DNA from: Prosopocoilus inquinatus
Taxonomy: Eukaryota; Arthropoda; Insecta; Coleoptera; Lucanidae
Reading direction: 5' to 3'
Assembly (NCBI GenBank): GCA_036172665.1
Contig: CM069873.1
Location: 42,564,001-42,628,000 of the forward strand
Length of the DNA: 64,000 nt
Shown here: piece after piece, positions 38,030 through 51,490 of the stretch
How positions within the stretch are numbered: position 1 is the stretch's first letter
How the letters are laid out: each line of letters opens with the position of its first letter
Made by a program: the position numbers and the translations under genes
The notes under the pieces: model-generated
Database searches by the model: none
Told to the model about the DNA's origin: nothing
The model's input: only the letters and a program-made list of their open reading frames with translations

Positions 38030-39620
38030 GATCGATTAGATACATCACAGGAACAACGCTAATACGTGTTGTTTCGTTTAAAACTATTTCCAGCTTCTGC
38101 TGCGTCCGAAAATTTCGTATCTCACATTAGAGTTATTGGAGTCCATCGAAACGTCAAATAACATAGTAGCTAAATAAGGATCGATTAGATACATCACAGG
38201 AACAACGCTAATACGTGTTGTTTCGTTCAAAACTATTTCCAGCTTCTGCTGCGTCCGAAAACTTTGTATCTCACATCAGAGTTACTGGAGTCCATCGAAA
38301 CGCCAAATAACATGATAGATGAGTAAGGATCGATTAGATACATCACAGGAACGACGCTAATGCGTGTTGTTTCGTTTAAAACTATCTCCAGCTTCTGCTG
38401 CGTCCGAAAACTTTGTATCTCACATCAGAGTTACTGGAGTCCATCCAAACGTCAGATAACATGATAGATAAGTAAGGATCGATTAGATACATCACAGGAA
38501 CAACGCTAATACGTGTTGTTTCGTTCAAAACTATTTCCAGCTTCTGCTGCGTCCGAAAATTTCGTATCTCACATTAGAGTTACTGGAGTCCATCGAAACG
38601 TCAAATAACATGATAGATGAGTAAGGATCGATTAGATACATCACAGGAACAACGCTAATACGTGCTGTTTCATTTAAAACTATTTCCAGCTTCAACTGCG
38701 TCCGAGAACTTCGTATCTCACATCAAAGTTACTGGAGTTCATCGAAACGCCAAATAACATGATAGATGAGTAAGGATCGATTAGATACATCACAGGAACT
38801 ACGCTAATACGTGTTGTTTCGTTTAAAACTATTTCCAGCTTCTGCTGCGTCCGAAAACTTTGTATCTCACATCAGAGTTACTGGAGTCCATCCAAACGTC
38901 AAATAACATGATAGATAAGTAAGGATCGATTAGATACATCACAGGAACAACGCTAATACGTGTTGTTTCGTTCAAAACTATTTCCAGCTTCTGCTGCGTC
39001 CGAGAACTTTTTATCTCACATCAGAGTTACTGGAGTGCATCCAAACGTCAAATAACATGATAGATGAGTAAGGATCGATTAGATACATCACAGGAACAAC
39101 GCTAATGCGTGTTGTTTCGTTTAAAACTATTTCCAGCTTCTGCTGCGTCCGAAAATTTCGTATCTCACATCAGAGTTACTGGAGTCCATCGAAACGTCAA
39201 ATAACATAGTAGATAAGTAAGGATCGATTAGATACATCACAGGAACAACGCTAATACGTTTTGTTTCGTTCAAAACTATTTCCAGCTTCTGCTGCGTCCG
39301 AGAACATTGTATCTCACATCAGAGTTACTGGAGTCCGTTCAAACGTCAAATAACATGATAGATGAGTAAGGATCGATTAGATACATCACAGGAACAACGC
39401 TAATGCGTGTTGTTTCGTTTAAAATTATTTCTAGCTTCAGCTGCGTACGAGAACTTCGTATCTCACATCAAAGTTACTGGAGTCCATCGAAACGCCAAAT
39501 AACATGATAAATGAGTAAGGATCGATTAGATACATCACAGGAACAACGCTAATGCGTGTTGTTTCGTTTAAAACTATTTCCAGCTTCTGCTGCGTCCGAA
39601 AATTTCGTATCTCACATCAG
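38030..39620. repeat. Duplicated satellite block, copy 1 (partner at 46.2-47.8 kb)
   Basis: Roughly ten monomers recur in the same order 8,179 bp away. That is 55 x 149 minus 16, the 16 bp being the deletion near 41045. Markers: CGTGCTGTTTC (38661, 46840), AACTGCGTCC, AGGAACTACG and GGAGTCCGTTC. It also contains GATAC/ATCAC at 38937/38938 in the same variant context as the retrotransposon insertion site, so it serves as an uninterrupted reference. Confidence 0.82.
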
Positions 39621-42600
39621 AGTTACTGGAGTCCATCCAAACGTCAAATAACATGATAGATGAGTAAGAATCGATTAGATACATCACAGGAACAACGCTA
39701 ATACGTGTTGTTTCGTTCAAAACTATTTCCAGCTTCTGCTGCGTCCGAGAACTTTGTATCTCACATCAGAGATACTGGAGTCCATCCAAACGTCAAATAA
39801 CATGATAGATGAGTAAGGATCGATTAGATACATCACAGGAACAACGCTAATGCGTGTTGTTTCGTTTAAAACTATTTCCAGCTTCTGCTGCGTCCGAAAA
39901 TTTTGTATCTCACATCAGAGTTACTGGAGTCCATCCAAACGTCAAATAACATGATAGATGAGTAAGGATCGATTAGATACATCACAGGAACAACGCTAAT
40001 ACGTGTTGTTTCGTTCAAAACTATTTCCAGCTTCTGCTGCGTCCGAGAACTTTGTATCTCACATCAGAGTTACTGGAGTCCATCCAAACGTCAAATAACA
40101 TGATAGATGAGTAAGGATCGATTAGATACATCACAGGAACAACGCTAATACGTGTTGTTTCGTTCAAAACTATTTCCAGCTTCTGCTGCGTCCGAGAACT
40201 TTGTATCTCACATCAGAGTTACTGGAGTCCATCCAAACGTCAAATAACATGATAGATGAGTAAGGATCGATTAGATACATCACAGGAACAACGCTAATAC
40301 GTGTTGTTTCGTTCAAAACTATTTCCAGCTTCTGCTGCGTCCTAGAACTTTGTATCTCACATCAGAGTTACTGGAGTCCATCCAAACGTCAAATAACATG
40401 ATGGGTGAGTAAGGATCGATTAGATATATCACAGGAACAACGGTAATGCGTGTTGTTTCGTTTAAAACTATTTCCAGCTTCTGCTGCGTCCGAAAATTTC
40501 GTATCTCACATCAGAGTTACTGGAGTCCATCCAAACGTCAAATAACATGATAGATGAGTAAGAATCGATTAGATACGTCACAGGAACAACGCTAATGCGT
40601 GTTGTTTCGTTTAAAACTATTTCTAGCTTCAGCTGCGCCCGAGAACTTCGTATCTCACATCAAAGTTACCGGAGTGCATCCAAACGTCAAGTAACATGAT
40701 AGATGAGTAAGGATCGATTAGATACATCACAGGAACAACGCTAATGCGTGTTGTTTCATTTAAAACTATCTCCAGCTTCTGCTGCGTCCGAAAACTTTGT
40801 ATCTCACATCAGAGTTACTGGAGTCCATCCAAACGTCAAATAACATGATAGATAAGTAAGGATCGATTAGATACATCACAGGAACAACGCTAATACGTGT
40901 TGTTTCGTTCAAAACTATTTCCAGCTTCTGCTGCGTCCTAGAACTTTGTATCTCACATCAGAGTTACTGGAGTCCATCGAAACGCCAAATAACATGATAG
41001 ATGAGTAAGGATCGATTAGATACATCACAGGAACAACGCTAATAAAACTATCTCCAGCTTCTGCTGCGTCCGAAAACTTTGTATCTCACATCAGAGTTAC
41101 TGGAGTCCATCCAAACGTCAAATAACATGATAGATAAGTAAGGATCGATTAGATACATCACAGGAACAACGCTAATACGTGTTGTTTCGTTCAAAACTAT
41201 TTCCAGCTTCTGATGCGTCCTAGAACTTTGTATCTCACATCAGAGTTACTGGAGTCCATCCAAACGTCAAATAACATGATGGGTGAGTAAGGATCGATTA
41301 GATACATCACAGGAACAACGGTAATGCGTGTTGTTTCGTTTAAAACTATTTCCAGCTTCTGCTGCGTCCGAAAACTTTGTATCTCACATCAGAGTTACTG
41401 GAGTCCATCCAAACGTCAAATAACATGATAGATGAGTAAGGATCGATTAGATACATCACAGGAACAACGCTAATACATGTTGTTTCGTTCAAAACTATTT
41501 CCAGCTTCTGCTGCGTCCGAGAACTTTGTATCTCACATCAGAGTTACTGGAGTCCATCCAAACGTCAAATAACATGATAGATGAGTAAGGATCGATTAGA
41601 TACATCACAGGAACAACGCTAATACGTGTTGTTTCGTTCAAAACTATTTCCAGCTTCTGCTGCGTCCGAGAACTTTGTATCTCACATCAGAGTTACTGGA
41701 GTTCATCCAAACGTCAAATAACATGATAGATGAGTAAGGATCGATTAGATACAGGACAGGGACAACGTTAATGCGTGTTGTTTCATTTAAAACTACTTCC
41801 AGCTTCTGCTGCGTCCGAAAATTTCGAATCTCATATCAGAGTTACTGGAGTCCATCCAAACGTCAAATAACATGACAGATGAGTAAGGATCGATTAGATA
41901 CGTCACAGGAACAACGCTAATGCGTGTTGTTTCGTTTAAAACTATTTCTAGCTTCAGCTGCGCCCGAGAACTTCGTATCTCACATCAAAGTTACCGGAGT
42001 GCATCAAAACGTCAAGTAACATGATAGATGAGTAAGGATCGATTAGATACATCACAGGAACAACGCTAATGCGTGTTGTTTCATTTAAAACTATTTCCAG
42101 CTTCTGCTGCGACCGAGAACTTCGTTTCTCACATCAGGGTTACTGGAGTCCATCCAAACGTCAAATAACATGATAGATAAGTAAGGATCGATTAGATACA
42201 GCACAGGAACAACGCTAATACGTGTTGTTTCGTTCAAAACTATTTCCAGCTTCTGCTGCGTCCGAGAACATTGTATCTCACATTAGAGTTACTGGAGTCC
42301 ATTCAAACGTCAAATAACATGATAGATGAGTAAGGATCGATTAGATACATTACAGGAACAACGCTAATGCGTGTTGTTTCGTTTAAAACTATTTCTAGCT
42401 TCAGCTGCGCCCGAGAACTTCGTATCTCACATCAAAGTTACTGGAGTCCATCGAAACGCCAAATAACATGATAGATGAGTAAGGATCGATTAGATACATC
42501 ACAGGAACAACGCTAATGCGTGTTGTTTCGTTTAAAACTATTTCCAGCTTCTGCTGCGTCCGAGAATTTCGTATCTCACATTAGAGTTACTGGAGTCCAT

Positions 42601-44570
42601 CGAAACGTCAAATAACATGATAGATGAGTAAGGATCGATTAGATACATCACAGGTACAACGATAATGCGTGTTGTTTCATTTAAAACTATTTCCAGCTTC
42701 AGCTGCGTCCGAGAACTTCGTATCTCACTTCAGAGTTACTGGAGCCCATCCAAACGTCAAATAACATGATAGATGAGTAAGGATCGATTACATTCATCAC
42801 AGGAACAACGCTAATACGTGTTGTTTCGTTTAAAACTATTTCCAGCTTCTGCTGCGTCCGAATACGTCGTATCTCACATCAGAGTTACTGGAGTCCATCG
42901 AAACGTCAAATAACATGATAGATAAGTAAAGATCGATTAGATACAGCACAGGAACAACGCTAATGCGTGCTGTTTCATTTAAAACTATTTCCAGCTTCTG
43001 CTGCGTCCGAAAATTTCGTATCTCACATCAGAGTTACTGGAGTCCATCCAAACGTCAAATAACATGATAGATGAGTAAGAATCGATTAGATACATCACAG
43101 GAACAACGCTAATACGTGTTGTTTCGTTCAAAACTATTTCCAGCTTCTGCTGCGTCCGAGAACTTTGTATCTCACATCAGAGATACTGGAGTCCATCCAA
43201 ACGTCAAATAACATGATAGATGAGTAAGGATCGATTGGATACATCACAGGAACAACGCTAATGCGTGTTGTTTCGTTTAAAACTATTTCCAGCTTCTGCT
43301 GCGTCCGAAAATTTTGTATCTCACATCAGAGTTACTGGAGTCCATCCAAACGTCAAATAACATGATAGATGAGTAAGGATCGATTAGATACATCACAGGA
43401 ACAACGCTAATACGTGTTGTTTCGTTCAAAACTATTTCCAGCTTCTGCTGCGTCCGAGAACTTTGTATCTCACATCAGAGTTACTGGAGTCCATCCAAAC
43501 GTCAAATAACATGATAGATGAGTAAGGATCGATTAGATACATCACAGGAACAACGCTAATACGTGTTGTTTCGTTCAAAACTATTTCCAGCTTCTGCTGC
43601 GTCCGAGAACTTTGTATCTCACATCAGAGTTACTGGAGTTCATCCAAACGTCAAATAACATGATAGATGAGTAAGGATCGATTAGATACAGCACAGGGAC
43701 AACGTTAATGCGTGTTGTTTCATTTAAAACTATTTCCAGCTTCTGCTGCGTCCGAAAATTTCGTATCTCACATCAGAGTAACTGGAGTCCATCCAAACGT
43801 CAAATAACATGATAGATGAGTAAGGATCGATTAGATACGTCACAGGAACAACGCTAATGCGTGTTGTTTCGTTTAAAACTATTTCTAGCTTCAGCTGCGC
43901 CCGAGAACTTCGTATCTCACATCAAAGTTACCGGAGTGCATCCAAACGTCAAGTAACATGATAGATGAGTAAGGATCGATTAGATACATCACAGGAACAA
44001 CGCTAATGCGTGTTGTTTCATTTAAAACTATCTCCAGCTTCTGCTGCGTCCGAAAACTTTGTATCTCACATCAGAGTTACTGGAGTCCATCCAAACGTCA
44101 AATAACATGATAGATAAGTAAGGATCGATTAGATACATCACAGGAACAACGCTAATACGTGTTGTTTCGTTCAAAACTATTTCCAGCTTCTGCTGCGTCC
44201 TGGAACTTTGTATCTCACATCAGAGTTACTGGAGTCCATCGAAACGCCAAATAACATGATAGATGAGTAAGGATCGATTAGATACATCACAGGAACAACG
44301 CTAATGCGTGTTGTTTCGTTTAAAACTATCTCCAGCTTCTGCTGCGTCCGAAAACTTTGTATCTCACATCAGAGTTACTGGAGTCCATCCAAACGTCAAA
44401 TAACATGATAGATAAGTAAGGATCGATTAGATACATCACAGGAACAACGCTAATACGTGTTGTTTCGTTCAAAACTATTTCCAGCTTCTGCTGCGTCCTA
44501 GAACTTTGTATCTCACATCAGAGTTACTGGAGTCCATCCAAACGTCAAATAACATGATGGGTGAGTAAGG
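39600..44570. repeat. 23-mer duplication, offset 3,411 bp
   Basis: The variant GTAAGAATCGATT at 39664 recurs at 43075, 23 monomers apart minus the intervening 16-bp deletion. Neighbouring monomers follow in the same order (GAGATACTGG, then runs of GAGAACTTTG/CATCC types, then GATGGGTGAG). A third GTAAGAATCG near 40.56 kb and several GTCCTAGAAC monomers show further local duplication. Edges are approximate. Confidence 0.7.
41035..41055. other. Monomer with a 16-bp internal deletion
   Basis: CGCTAATAAAACTATCTCC replaces the normal sequence; the 16 bases between CTAA and TAAAAC (monomer bases 36-51, including GCGTGTTG) are gone. This is the largest indel in the array and it removes half of the conserved dyad. 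Only this one copy carries it, so it probably arose after the 23-mer duplication. Confidence 0.9.
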
Positions 44571-46209
44571 ATCGATTAGATACATCACAGGAACAACGCT
44601 AATGCGTGTTGTTTCATTTAAAACTATTTCCAGCTTCTGCTGCGTCCGAGAACTTCGTTTCTCACATCAGGGTTACTGGAGTCCATCCAAACGTCAAATA
44701 ACATGATAGATAAGTAAGGATCGATTAGATACAGCACAGGAACAACGCTAATGCGTGTTGTTTCGTTTAAAACTATTTCCAGCTTCAGCTGCGTCCGAGA
44801 ACTTCGTATCTCACATCAAAGTTACTGGAGTCCATCGAAACGCCAAATAACATGATAGATGAGTAAGGATCGATTAGATACATCACAGGAACAACGCTAA
44901 TGCGTGATGTTTCGTTTAAAACTATTTCCAGGTTCTGCTGCGTCCGAAAACTTTTTATCTCACATCAGAGTTACTGGAGTCCATCCAAACGTCAAATAAC
45001 ATGATAGATGATTAAGGATCGATTAGATACATCACAGGAACAACGCTAATACGTGTTGTTTCGTTCAAAACTATTTCCAGCTTCTGCTGCGTCCGAGAAC
45101 ATTGTATCTCACATCAGAGTTACTGGAGTCCATTCAAACGTCAAATAACATGATAGATGAGTAAGGATCGATTAGGTACGTCACAGGAACAACGCTAATG
45201 CGTGTTGTTTCGTTTAAAACTATTTCTAGCTTCAGCTGCGCCCGAGAACTTCGTATCTCACATCAAAGTTACCGGAGTTCATCCAAACGTCAAATAACAT
45301 GATAGATGAGTAAGGGTCGATTAGATACATCACAGGAACAACGCTAATGCGTGTTGTTTCATTTAAAACTATTTCCAGCTTCTGCTGCGTCCGAAAACTT
45401 TGTATCTCACATCAGAGTTACTGGAGTCCATCTAAACGTCAAATAACGTGATAGATGAGTAAGGATCGATTAGATACATCACAGGAACAACGCTAATACG
45501 TGTTGTTTCGTTTAAAACTATTTCCAGCTTCTGCTGCACCCAAGAACTTCGTATCTCACATCAGAGTTACTGGAGTCCATCCAAACGTCAAATAACATGA
45601 TAGATAAATAAGGATCGATTAGATACATCACAGGAACAACGCTAATGCGTGTTGTTTCGTTTAAAACTATTTCCAGCTTCTGCTGCACCCAAGAACTTCG
45701 TATCTCACATCAAAGTTACTGGAGTCCATCGAAACGCCAAATAACATGATAGATGAGTAAGGATCGATTAGATACATCACAGGTACAACGCTAATGCGTG
45801 TTGTTTCGTTTAAAACTATTTCCAGCTTCTGCTGCGTCCGAAAACTTTGTATCTCACATCAGAGTTACTGGAGTCCATCCAAACGTCAAATAACATGATA
45901 GATGATTAAGGATCGATTAGACACATCACAGGAACAACGCTAATACGTGTTGTTTCGTTCAAAACTATTTCCAGATTCTGCTGCGTTCGAAAATTTCGTA
46001 TCTCACATCAGAGTTACTGGAGTCCATCGAAACGTCAAATAACATAGTAGATAAGTAAGGATCGATTAGATGCATCACAGGAACAACGCTAATACGTGTT
46101 GCTTCTTTTAAAACTATTTCCAGCTCCTGCTGCGCCCAAAAACTTCGTATGTCACATCAGAGTTACTAGAGTCCATCGAAACGTCAAATAACATGATAGA
46201 TGAGTAACG

Positions 46210-47800
46210 ATCGATTAGATACATCACAGGAACAACGCTAATACGTGTTGTTTCGTTTAAAACTATTTCCAGCTTCTGCTGCGTCCGAAAATTTCGTATC
46301 TCACATTAGAGTTATTGGAGTCCATCGAAACGTCAAATAACATAGTAGCTAAATAAGGATCGATTAGATACATCACAGGAACAACGCTAATACGTGTTGT
46401 TTCGTTCAAAACTATTTCCAGCTTCTGCTGCGTCCGAAAACTTTGTATCTCACATCAGAGTTACTGGAGTCCATCGAAACGCCAAATAACATGATAGATG
46501 AGTAAGGATCGATTAGATACATCACAGGAACGACGCTAATGCGTGTTGTTTCGTTTAAAACTATCTCCAGCTTCTGCTGCATCCGAAAACTTTGTATCTC
46601 ACATCAGAGTTACTGGAGTCCATCCAAACGTCAGATAACATGATAGATAAGTAAGGATCGATTAGATACATCACAGGAACAACGCTAATACGTGTTGTTT
46701 CGTTCAAAACTATTTCCAGCTTCTGCTGCGTCCGAAAATTTCGTATCTCACATTAGAGTTACTGGAGTCCATCGAAACGTCAAATAACATGATAGATGAG
46801 TAAGGATCGATTAGATACATCACAGGAACAACGCTAATACGTGCTGTTTCATTTAAAACTATTTCCAGCTTCAACTGCGTCCGAGAACTTCGTATTTCAC
46901 ATCAAAGTTACTGGAGTTCATCGAAACGCCAAATAACATGTTAGATGAGTAAGGATCGATTAGATACATCACAGGAACTACGCTAATACGTGTTGTTTCG
47001 TTTAAAACTATTTCCAGCTTCTGCTGCGTCCGAAAACTTTGTATCTCACATCAGAGTTACTGGAGTCCATCCAAACGTCAAATAACATGATAGATAAGTA
47101 AGGATCGATTAGATACATCACAGGAACAACGCTAATACGTGTTGTTTCGTTCAAAACTATTTCCAGCTTCTGCTGCGTCCGAGAACTTTTTATCTCACAT
47201 CAGAGTTACTGGAGTGCATCCAAACGTCAAATAACATGATAGATGAGTAAGGATCGATTAGATACATCACAGGAACAACGCTAATGCGTGTTGTTTCGTT
47301 TAAAACTATTTCCAGCTTCTGCTGCGTCCGAAAATTTCGTATCTCACATCAGAGTTACTGGAGTCCATCGAAACGTCAAATAACATAGTAGATAAGTAAG
47401 GATCGATTAGATACATCACAGGAACAACGCTAATACGTGTTGTTTCGTTCAAAACTATTTCCAGCTTCTGCTGCGTCCGAGAACATTGTATCTCACATCA
47501 GAGTTACTGGAGTCCGTTCAAACGTCAAATAACATGATAGATGAGTAAGGATCGATTAGATACATCACAGGAACAACGCTAATGCGTGTTGTTTCGTTTA
47601 AAATTATTTCTAGCTTCAGCTGCGCCCGAGAACTTCGTATCTCACATCAAAGTTACTGGAGTCCATCGAAACGCCAAATAACATGATAAATGAGTAAGGA
47701 TCGATTAGATACATCACAGGAACAACGCTAATGCGTGTTGTTTCGTTTAAAACTATTTCCAGCTTCTGCTGCGTCCGAAAATTTCGTATCTCACATTAGA
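46210..47800. repeat. Duplicated satellite block, copy 2 (partner at 38.0-39.6 kb)
   Basis: The same monomer order as 38.03-39.62 kb, with a few private changes (for example TTAGATGAG near 46.94 kb and GCGCCC where copy 1 has GCGTAC near 47.62 kb). The CGTGCTGTTTC marker appears again at 62336, exactly 104 monomers (15,496 bp) from 46840, so no net indel lies between them. Confidence 0.82.
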
Positions 47801-50800
47801 GTTACTGGAGTCCATCGAAACGTCAAATCACATGATAGATGAGTAAGGATCGATTAGATATATCACAGGAACAACGCTAATGCGTGTTGCTTCGTTTAAA
47901 ACTATCTCCAGATTCTGCTGCGTCCGAAAACTTTGTATCTCACATCAGAGTTACTGGAGTCCATCCAAACGTCAAATAACATGATAGATAAGTAAGGATC
48001 GATTAGATACATCACAGGAACAACGCTAATACGTGTTGTTTCGTTCAAAACTATTTCCAGCTTCTGCTGCGTCCGAGAACGTTTTATCTCACATCAGAGT
48101 TACTGGAGTGCATCCAAACGTCAAATAACATGATAGATGAGTAAGGATCGATTAGATACATCACAGGAACAACGCTAATACGTGTTGTTTCGTTTAAAAC
48201 TATTTCCAGCTTCTGCTGCGTCCTAGAACTTTGTATCTCACATCAGAGTTACTGGAGTCCATCCAAACGTCAAATAACATGATGGGTGAGTAAGGATCGA
48301 TTAGATACATCACAGGAACAACGCTAATGCGTGTTGTTTCATTTAAAACTATTTCCAGCTTCTGCTGCGTCCGAGAACTTCGTTTCCCCCATCAGGGTTA
48401 CTGGAGTCCATCCACACGTCAAATAACATGATAAATAAGTAAGGATCGATTAGATACAGCACAGGAACAACGCTAATGCGTGTTGTTTCGTTTAAAACTA
48501 TTTCCAGCTTCAGCTGCGTCCGAGAACTTCGTATCTCACATCAAAGTTACTGGAGTCCATCGAAACGCCAAATAACATGATAGATGAGTAAGGATCGATT
48601 AGATACATCACAGGAACAACGATAATGCGTGTTGTTTCGTTTAAAACTATTTCCAGCTTCTGCTGCGTCCGAAAACTTTGTATCTCACATCAGAGTTACT
48701 GGAGTCCATCCAAACGTCAAATAACATGACAGATAAGTAAAGATCGATTAGATACATCACAGGAACAACGCTAATACGTGTTGTTTCGTTCAAAACTATT
48801 TCCAGCTTCTGCTGCGTAAGAGAACTTTGTATCTCACATCAGAGTTACTGGAGTCCATCCAAACGTCAAATACCATGATAGATGAGTAAGGATCGATTAG
48901 ACACATCACAGGAACAACGCTAATACGTGTTGTTTCGTTTAAAACTATTTCCAGCTTCTGCTGCGTCCGAAAATTTCGTATCTCACATTAGAGTTACTGG
49001 AGTCCATCGAAACGTCAAATAACATAGTAGCTAAGTAAGGATCGATTAGATACATCACAGGAACAACGCTAATACGTGTTGTTTCGTTTAAAACTATTTC
49101 CAGCTCCTGCTGCGTCCAAAAACTTCGTATATCACATCAGAGTTACTAGAGTCCATCGAAACGTCAAATAACATGATAGATGAGTAAGGATCGATTAGAT
49201 ACATCACAGGAACAACGCTAATGCGTGTTGTTTCATTTAAAACTATTTCCAGATTCTGCTGCGTTCGAAAATTTCGTATCTCACATCAGAGTTACTGGAG
49301 TCCATCGAAACGTCAAATAACATAGTAGATAAGTAAGGATCGATTAGATGCATCACAGGAACAACGCTAATACGTGTTGCTTCTTTTAAAACTATTTCCA
49401 GCTCCTGCTGCGCCCAAAAACTTCGTATGTCACATCAGAGATACTAGAGTCCATCGAAACGTCAAATAACATGATAGATGAGTAAGGATCGATTAGATAC
49501 ATCACAGGAACAACGCTAATGCGTGTTGTTTCGTTTAAAACTATTTCCAGCTTCTGCTGCGTCCGAAAATTTCGTATCTCACATCAGAGTTACTGGAGTC
49601 CATCGAAACGTCAAATAACATAGTAGATAAGTAAGGATCGATTAGATACATCACAGGAACAACGCTAATACGTGTTGTTTCGTTCAAAACTATTTCCAGC
49701 TTCTGCTGCGTCCGAGAACATTGTATCTCACATCAGAGTTACTGGAGTCCGTTCAAACGTCAAATAACATGATAGATGAGTAAGGATCGATTAGATACAT
49801 CACAGGAACAACGCTAATGCGTGTTGTTTCGTTTAAAATTATTTCTAGCTTCAGCTGCGCCCGAGAACTTCGTATCTCACATCAAAGTTACTGGAGTCCA
49901 TCGAAACGCCAAATAACATGATAAATGAGTACGGATCGATTAGATACATCACAGGAACAACGCTAATGCGTGTTGTTTCGTTTAAAACTATTTCCAGCTT
50001 CTGCTGCGTCCGAAAATTTCGTATCTCACATGAGAGTTACTGGAGTCCATCGAAACGTCAAATCACATGATAGATGAGTAAGGATCGATTAGATATATCA
50101 CAGGAACAACGCTAATGCGTGTTGTTTCGTTTAAAACTATCTCCAGATTCTGCTGCGTCCGAAAACTTTGTATCTCACATCAGAGTTACTGGAGTCCATC
50201 CAAACGTCAAATAACATGATAGATAAGTAAGGATCGATTAGATACATCACAGGAACAACGCTAATACGTGTTGTTTCGTTCAAAACTATTTCCAGCTTCT
50301 GCTGCGTCCGAGAACTTTTTATCTCACATCAGAGTTACTGGAGTGCATCCAAACGTCAAATAACATGATAGATGAGTAAGGATCGATTAGATACATCACA
50401 GGAACAACGCTAATACGTGTTGTTTCGTTTAAAACTATTTCCAGCTTCTGCTGCGTCCTAGAACTTTGTATCTCACATCAGAGTTACTGGAGTCCATCCA
50501 AACGTCAAATAACATGATGGGTGAGTAAGGATCGATTAGATACATCACAGGAACAACGCTAATGCGTGTTGTTTCATTTAAAACTATTTCCAGCTTCTGC
50601 TGCGTCCGAGAAATTCGTTTCCCACATCAGGGTTACTGGAGTCCATCCACACGTCAAATAACATGATAAATAAGTAAGGATCGATTAGATACAGCACAGG
50701 AACAACGCTAATGCGTGTTGTTTCGTTTAAAACTATTTCCAGCTTCAGCTGCGTCCGAGAACTTCGTATCTCACATCAAAGTTACTGGAGTCCATCGAAA

Positions 50801-51490
50801 CGCCAAATAACATGATAGATGAGTAAGGATCGATTAGATACATCACAGGAACAACGATAATGCGTGTTGTTTCGTTTAAAACTATTTCCAGCTTCTGCTG
50901 CGTCCGAAAACTTTGTATCTCACATCAGAGTTACTGGAGTCCATCCAAACGTCAAATAACATGACAGATAAGTAAAGATCGATTAGATACATCACAGGAA
51001 CAACGCTAATACGTGTTGTTTCGTTCAAAACTATTTCCAGCTTCTGCTGCGTAAGAGAACTTTGTATCTCACATCAGAGTTACTGGAGTCCATCCAAACG
51101 TCAAATACCATGATAGATGAGTAAGGATCGATTAGACACATCACAGGAACAACGCTAATACGTGTTGTTTCGTTTAAAACTATTTCCAGCTTCTGCTGCG
51201 TCCGAAAATTTCGTATCTCACATTAGAGTTACTGGAGTCCATCGAAACGTCAAATAACATAGTAGCTTAGTAAGGATCGATTAGATACATCACAGGAACA
51301 ACGCTAATACGTGTTGTTTCGTTTAAAACTATTTCCAGCTCCTGCTGCGTCCAAAAACTTCGTATATCACATCAGAGTTACTAGAGTCCATCGAAACGTC
51401 AAATAACATGATAGATGAGTAAGGATCGATTAGATACATCACAGGAACAACGCTAATGCGTGTTGTTTCATTTAAAACTATTTCCAGATT
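47260..51490. repeat. 15-mer higher-order repeat, 2,235 bp (first occurrence)
   Basis: About 13 monomers of 47.26-49.26 kb recur at 49.50-51.49 kb with offset 2,235 bp (15 x 149). Marker GCGTAAGAGAAC lies at 48814 and 51049; GGAGTCCGTTC and GATAAATGAG follow the same offset. The match fails before about 47.26 kb and after about 51.49 kb. Confidence 0.85.
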
